Positions 4,693 through 7,234 of a DNA stretch of 7,234 bases are shown piece by piece. The stretch is taken from positions 1 to 7,234 of the forward strand of contig PEUE01000049.1 in the NCBI GenBank assembly GCA_002780785.1. Reading direction: 5' to 3'. Position 1 is the first letter of the stretch; each line of letters begins with the position of its first letter. The position numbers and the translations under genes were made by a program. The stretch comes from Candidatus Portnoybacteria bacterium CG02_land_8_20_14_3_00_45_8 (GTDB lineage: Bacteria; Patescibacteriota; Minisyncoccia; Portnoybacterales; GWB1-42-6). The notes beneath the pieces were generated by a model. The model had not been told where the DNA came from, ran no database searches, and was given only the letters and a program-made list of their open reading frames with translations.

Positions 4693-7234
4693 ATGTTTAT
4701 ATTTTTTCGGAGTCCCGTCTTCTTTCTTCGCTCCGCATAGACACGGGTCGTTGCGGCCGACTTTGTGAGCGCCGGTCGGTTTTTTAGCGCCGCCCGAACC
4801 GCCAAAAGACAGCTTCTGCGGCTTGTCCTCCGGGGTACTAGCGAAGGGAGAAGCCAATTCCACTTTATAAATTGAATTAACAAAACTTGACTGAATGGCG
4901 CCAAGCAGCCGCCGAAATAATTGATGTCCTTCGCTTTTGTATTCCACTAGCGGGTCTTTTTGGCCAAAAGCGCGCAAGCGCACGCTGTCGCGCAAGTGCT
5001 CCATGTCAGCCAGGTGGTCCATCCAGAACATATCAATTGTGCGCAGATACAAATATTTCTCCACTTGCCGCATTTGCGCTTCGCCGATTTTTTTCTCTTT
5101 GGCCTCGTAGGCCTCCTTAGCCAAGTCAGCCGCATATTTAATTAATTCCTCACGATTTTGACAACTTTCTATTTTTTGTCTGGTCTCGCCCGATAACTGA
5201 AAAATGGCATTAAGCGACTCGCTAACTTCTTTCAAATTCCAGGCATCGTGATAGGTCTCAGCCGTATGGAATTCAACTAGCCGCGTTGTCTCTTCCACAA
5301 TCACCTGTTGGACGCGCTGGGCTAAATCAGTCATCTCCAAGACCTCCCGCCGCTTGCGATAAATCGTCTCGCGCTGCTTATTCATTACGTCGTCGTATTC
5401 TAAAACGTGTTTTCTGGTGTCAAAATTGAAACCTTCTATTTTGGCCTGAGCGCTCTCAATGGCACGAGAAATTACTTTATTTTCTATCGGCTGATCCTCC
5501 GGCACTTTCAAAAATTCCATCATATTCTTGATTTTGTCCGGCGCAAAAATACGCATCAAATCGTCCTCCAATGAAACAAAAAACATAGAAGAGCCCGGGT
5601 CGCCCTGACGTCCGGCGCGACCACGCAACTGATTATCAATGCGCCGCGCTTCGTGGCGTTCCGTCCCGATAATGCGCAAGCCCCCGGCGGCTTTAACTTT
5701 TTCGTAGTCACTTCCGCTTTCTCCGGCGCGAGACAATGCGGCTTCGGAAACCGCTTGTTGAGCGCCCGCACCCCCCAATTTTATATCAACGCCGCGGCCA
5801 GCCATATTAGTAGCAATGGTCACGGCCCCTGGCTCTCCCGCCGCCGCAATAATTTGCGCTTCGCGTTCGTGGTTCTTGGCATTTAAAAGTTCGTGCGGCA
5901 CACCTTCGGCCTTGAGCATTGCACCCAGCAACTCGTTTTTTTCAATAGAAATTGTGCCCACCAGCACCGGCTGGCCTTTGGCATGACATTGTTTGATTTC
6001 CTCAATCACTGCTTTAAACTTGCCCCGCTCATTGCGATAAATGCGGTCGGGCAAATTTTGCCGAATCATGGGCTTGTTAGTCGGCACCTGCACCACTTCC
6101 AGTTTATACACTTTGCTAAACTCCTCGGCCGAAGTGAAAGCCGTGCCGGTCATGCCGGCTAGTTTTTTATACAACCGAAAATAATTTTGAAAAGTGATAG
6201 AAGCCCAGGTGCGCGACTCTTTTTGCACTTGAACACCCTCTTTGGCTTCCAGCGCCTGGTGTAGCCCTTCGCTGTAACGCCGACCGGGCATTAAACGACC
6301 CGTAAACTCGTCCACAATCAGCACCTCGCCGTTTTTAACCACATAATCCTTATCCAGCTTAAATAAAACTTGCGCCCGCAAGGCCTGCTCCAGATGATGC
6401 ACATAGCGCACGCCGCCCTCGGTGTAGATATTACCCAAGCCCAATAATTTTTCTGCCCTGTCTATGCCCTCTTCAGTTAAAGAAACTGTCCGCATTTTTT
6501 CGTCAATATTATAGTCGCCCTGCTCTGGGTCCGTTGAAGAGTCATTTTCTTTCAATTGTTTAACTAACCGCGCCAACGTTTCGTAAAGCTGAGCTGATTC
6601 CTCATCCGGTACGGAAATTATCAACGGCGTACGCGCCTCGTCAATCAAAATGCTATCCACTTCGTCAACAATGGCGAAGTGGTGCCCGCTAGGCCGCTGC
6701 ACCATTTGCGATAAGTCCTCCGCCATATTGTCGCGCAAATAATCAAAACCAAACTCCGAGTTTATGCCGTAAGTGATATCGGCGGCATACGCTTCACCTC
6801 TCCGCACTTCGCGCAAATTGGCCATTTCCACCGTTACTTCGTCTTTATCAATAATTTTGGGTTCGTACAAATACGATTTTTCGTGCTGCAGACAACCCAC
6901 GCTCATACCCAGCAAATGGAAAATCGCGCCCATCCAATTGGCATCGCGCTTAGCCAAATAATCATTGACCGTGACCACATGCACCCCCTGGCCTTCCAAT
7001 GCGTTCAAATATATCGCCAGCGTAGAAGTTAAGGTTTTGCCTTCGCCCGTTTTCATCTCGGCAATCTGTCCTTTATGCAACACCATGCCGCCGATTAACT
7101 GCACGTCAAAAAGCCGCTGACCGAGCGCTCTTTTAGCTGCCTCGCGCACCAGAGCAAAGGCCTCAGGCAATAAATCGTCCAGTGTTTCACCCTTAGTTAG
7201 CCGTTCTTTTAATTCCTGCGTCTTAGCTTTTATT
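4678..7234 (-). CDS. secA: Preprotein translocase ATPase SecA (5' end outside the window)
   Basis: SecA is the motor that binds precursor proteins and pushes them through SecYEG with ATP. The frame is open through the right edge, so the visible 851 residues (first complete codon 7231-7233) lack the start; comparison of the Walker lysine with E. coli K108 (from memory) suggests about 40 missing residues. A TTG at 7168-7170 is not the start, because family-like sequence (KGETLDDLLPEAFALVREA) continues upstream of it. Visible-residue positions: Walker A GEGKT 63-67, DEVDSILIDEARTPLIIS from 190, then TGTAFTSAEEFSKVY in the second nucleotide-binding part, and RIDNQLRGRAGRQGD (helicase motif VI). 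The C-terminus has a glycine-rich linker and the zinc-binding tail PCLCG...KHCCGK, a CxC...CC variant with a longer loop than the E. coli CxC...CH form. A segment of some 20 extra residues lies before EAYAADITYG (around 119-146). The DUF3850 gene follows after 19 nt. Confidence 0.98.
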   Translation of the reverse strand, partial: IKAKTQELKERLTKGETLDDLLPEAFALVREAAKRALGQRLFDVQLIGGMVLHKGQIAEMKTGEGKTLTSTLAIYLNALEGQGVHVVTVNDYLAKRDANWMGAIFHLLGMSVGCLQHEKSYLYEPKIIDKDEVTVEMANLREVRRGEAYAADITYGINSEFGFDYLRDNMAEDLSQMVQRPSGHHFAIVDEVDSILIDEARTPLIISVPDEESAQLYETLARLVKQLKENDSSTDPEQGDYNIDEKMRTVSLTEEGIDRAEKLLGLGNIYTEGGVRYVHHLEQALRAQVLFKLDKDYVVKNGEVLIVDEFTGRLMPGRRYSEGLHQALEAKEGVQVQKESRTWASITFQNYFRLYKKLAGMTGTAFTSAEEFSKVYKLEVVQVPTNKPMIRQNLPDRIYRNERGKFKAVIEEIKQCHAKGQPVLVGTISIEKNELLGAMLKAEGVPHELLNAKNHEREAQIIAAAGEPGAVTIATNMAGRGVDIKLGGAGAQQAVSEAALSRAGESGSDYEKVKAAGGLRIIGTERHEARRIDNQLRGRAGRQGDPGSSMFFVSLEDDLMRIFAPDKIKNMMEFLKVPEDQPIENKVISRAIESAQAKIEGFNFDTRKHVLEYDDVMNKQRETIYRKRREVLEMTDLAQRVQQVIVEETTRLVEFHTAETYHDAWNLKEVSESLNAIFQLSGETRQKIESCQNREELIKYAADLAKEAYEAKEKKIGEAQMRQVEKYLYLRTIDMFWMDHLADMEHLRDSVRLRAFGQKDPLVEYKSEGHQLFRRLLGAIQSSFVNSIYKVELASPFASTPEDKPQKLSFGGSGGAKKPTGAHKVGRNDPCLCGAKKEDGTPKKYKHCCGK

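Noticed and set aside
4432..4787. Plus-strand frames of about 100 residues over the DUF3850 gene and the secA end
   Set aside because: Phenylalanine- and serine-rich translations of lysine-rich sequence on the opposite strand; no independent support.
4659..4904. Upstream extension of the DUF3850 frame to an ATG at 4904 (140 residues in total)
   Set aside because: The added part is secA read out of frame and has no resemblance to the family; the ATG at 4658 directly precedes the recognisable domain.
5556..6162. Open frames on both strands inside secA
   Set aside because: They are shadows of the secA coding frame, arginine/proline-rich or histidine-rich with no recognisable domain and no ribosome-binding site.

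Overview
All recognisable genes lie on the minus strand, so transcription runs from the right edge to the left. In transcription order they are secA (5' end cut by the window edge), a small ASCH/DUF3850-type gene interrupted by a frameshift, a Nudix hydrolase, secD, secF, and a DNA-binding protein joining a sigma-70 region 4-like helix-turn-helix to a HARE-HTH winged helix. The flavour is that of a Patescibacteria/CPR genome, probably Parcubacteria: the SecA, SecD, DUF3850 and Nudix sequences and the sigma-r4/HARE-HTH architecture look like proteins I recall from that group, gaps are short, and no gene has a long leader. This assignment is from memory of family resemblance and was not searched. 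Complete genes end in TAA or TAG; the only TGA in a terminating position is the one inside the frameshifted gene.

Layout. 4678-7234: secA, the ATPase of the general secretion pathway. 4393-4658: the DUF3850 gene, starting 19 nt after secA, behind a tandem copy of the last secA codons that also provides its weak ribosome-binding site. 3862-4350: the Nudix hydrolase. 3725-3876: a palindromic, MITE-like repeat with inverted ends, one of which forms the last codons and stop of the Nudix gene. 3684-3712: a strong sigma70-type promoter for secDF. 2198-3646 secD and 1207-2118 secF, separated by a second, ATTCG-rich quasi-palindromic repeat (2125-2210) that encodes the end and stop of secD. 1164-1192: a near-consensus extended -10 promoter for the regulator, followed by a short leader whose Shine-Dalgarno sequence sits in a hairpin loop. 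53-1123: the regulator. 1-26: a possible weak terminator. No gene-free stretch exceeds 300 bases.

Together secA, secD and secF encode the motor and the accessory proton-driven part of the Sec translocon; SecYEG is not here. The Nudix and DUF3850 genes are accessory passengers between the two Sec blocks.

The most interesting item is the DUF3850 gene. Its reading frame breaks at a canonical A AAA AAG -1 slippery heptamer, directly followed by an in-frame TGA and preceded nine bases upstream by a Shine-Dalgarno-like GGGGAG. This is the arrangement that drives programmed frameshifting in E. coli dnaX, and the -1 frame supplies the missing C-terminal part of the domain. A sequencing error, an ordinary indel in the A8 run, or transcriptional slippage remain open alternatives. 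Second are the two different palindromic elements that each donate a stop codon to the gene they abut.
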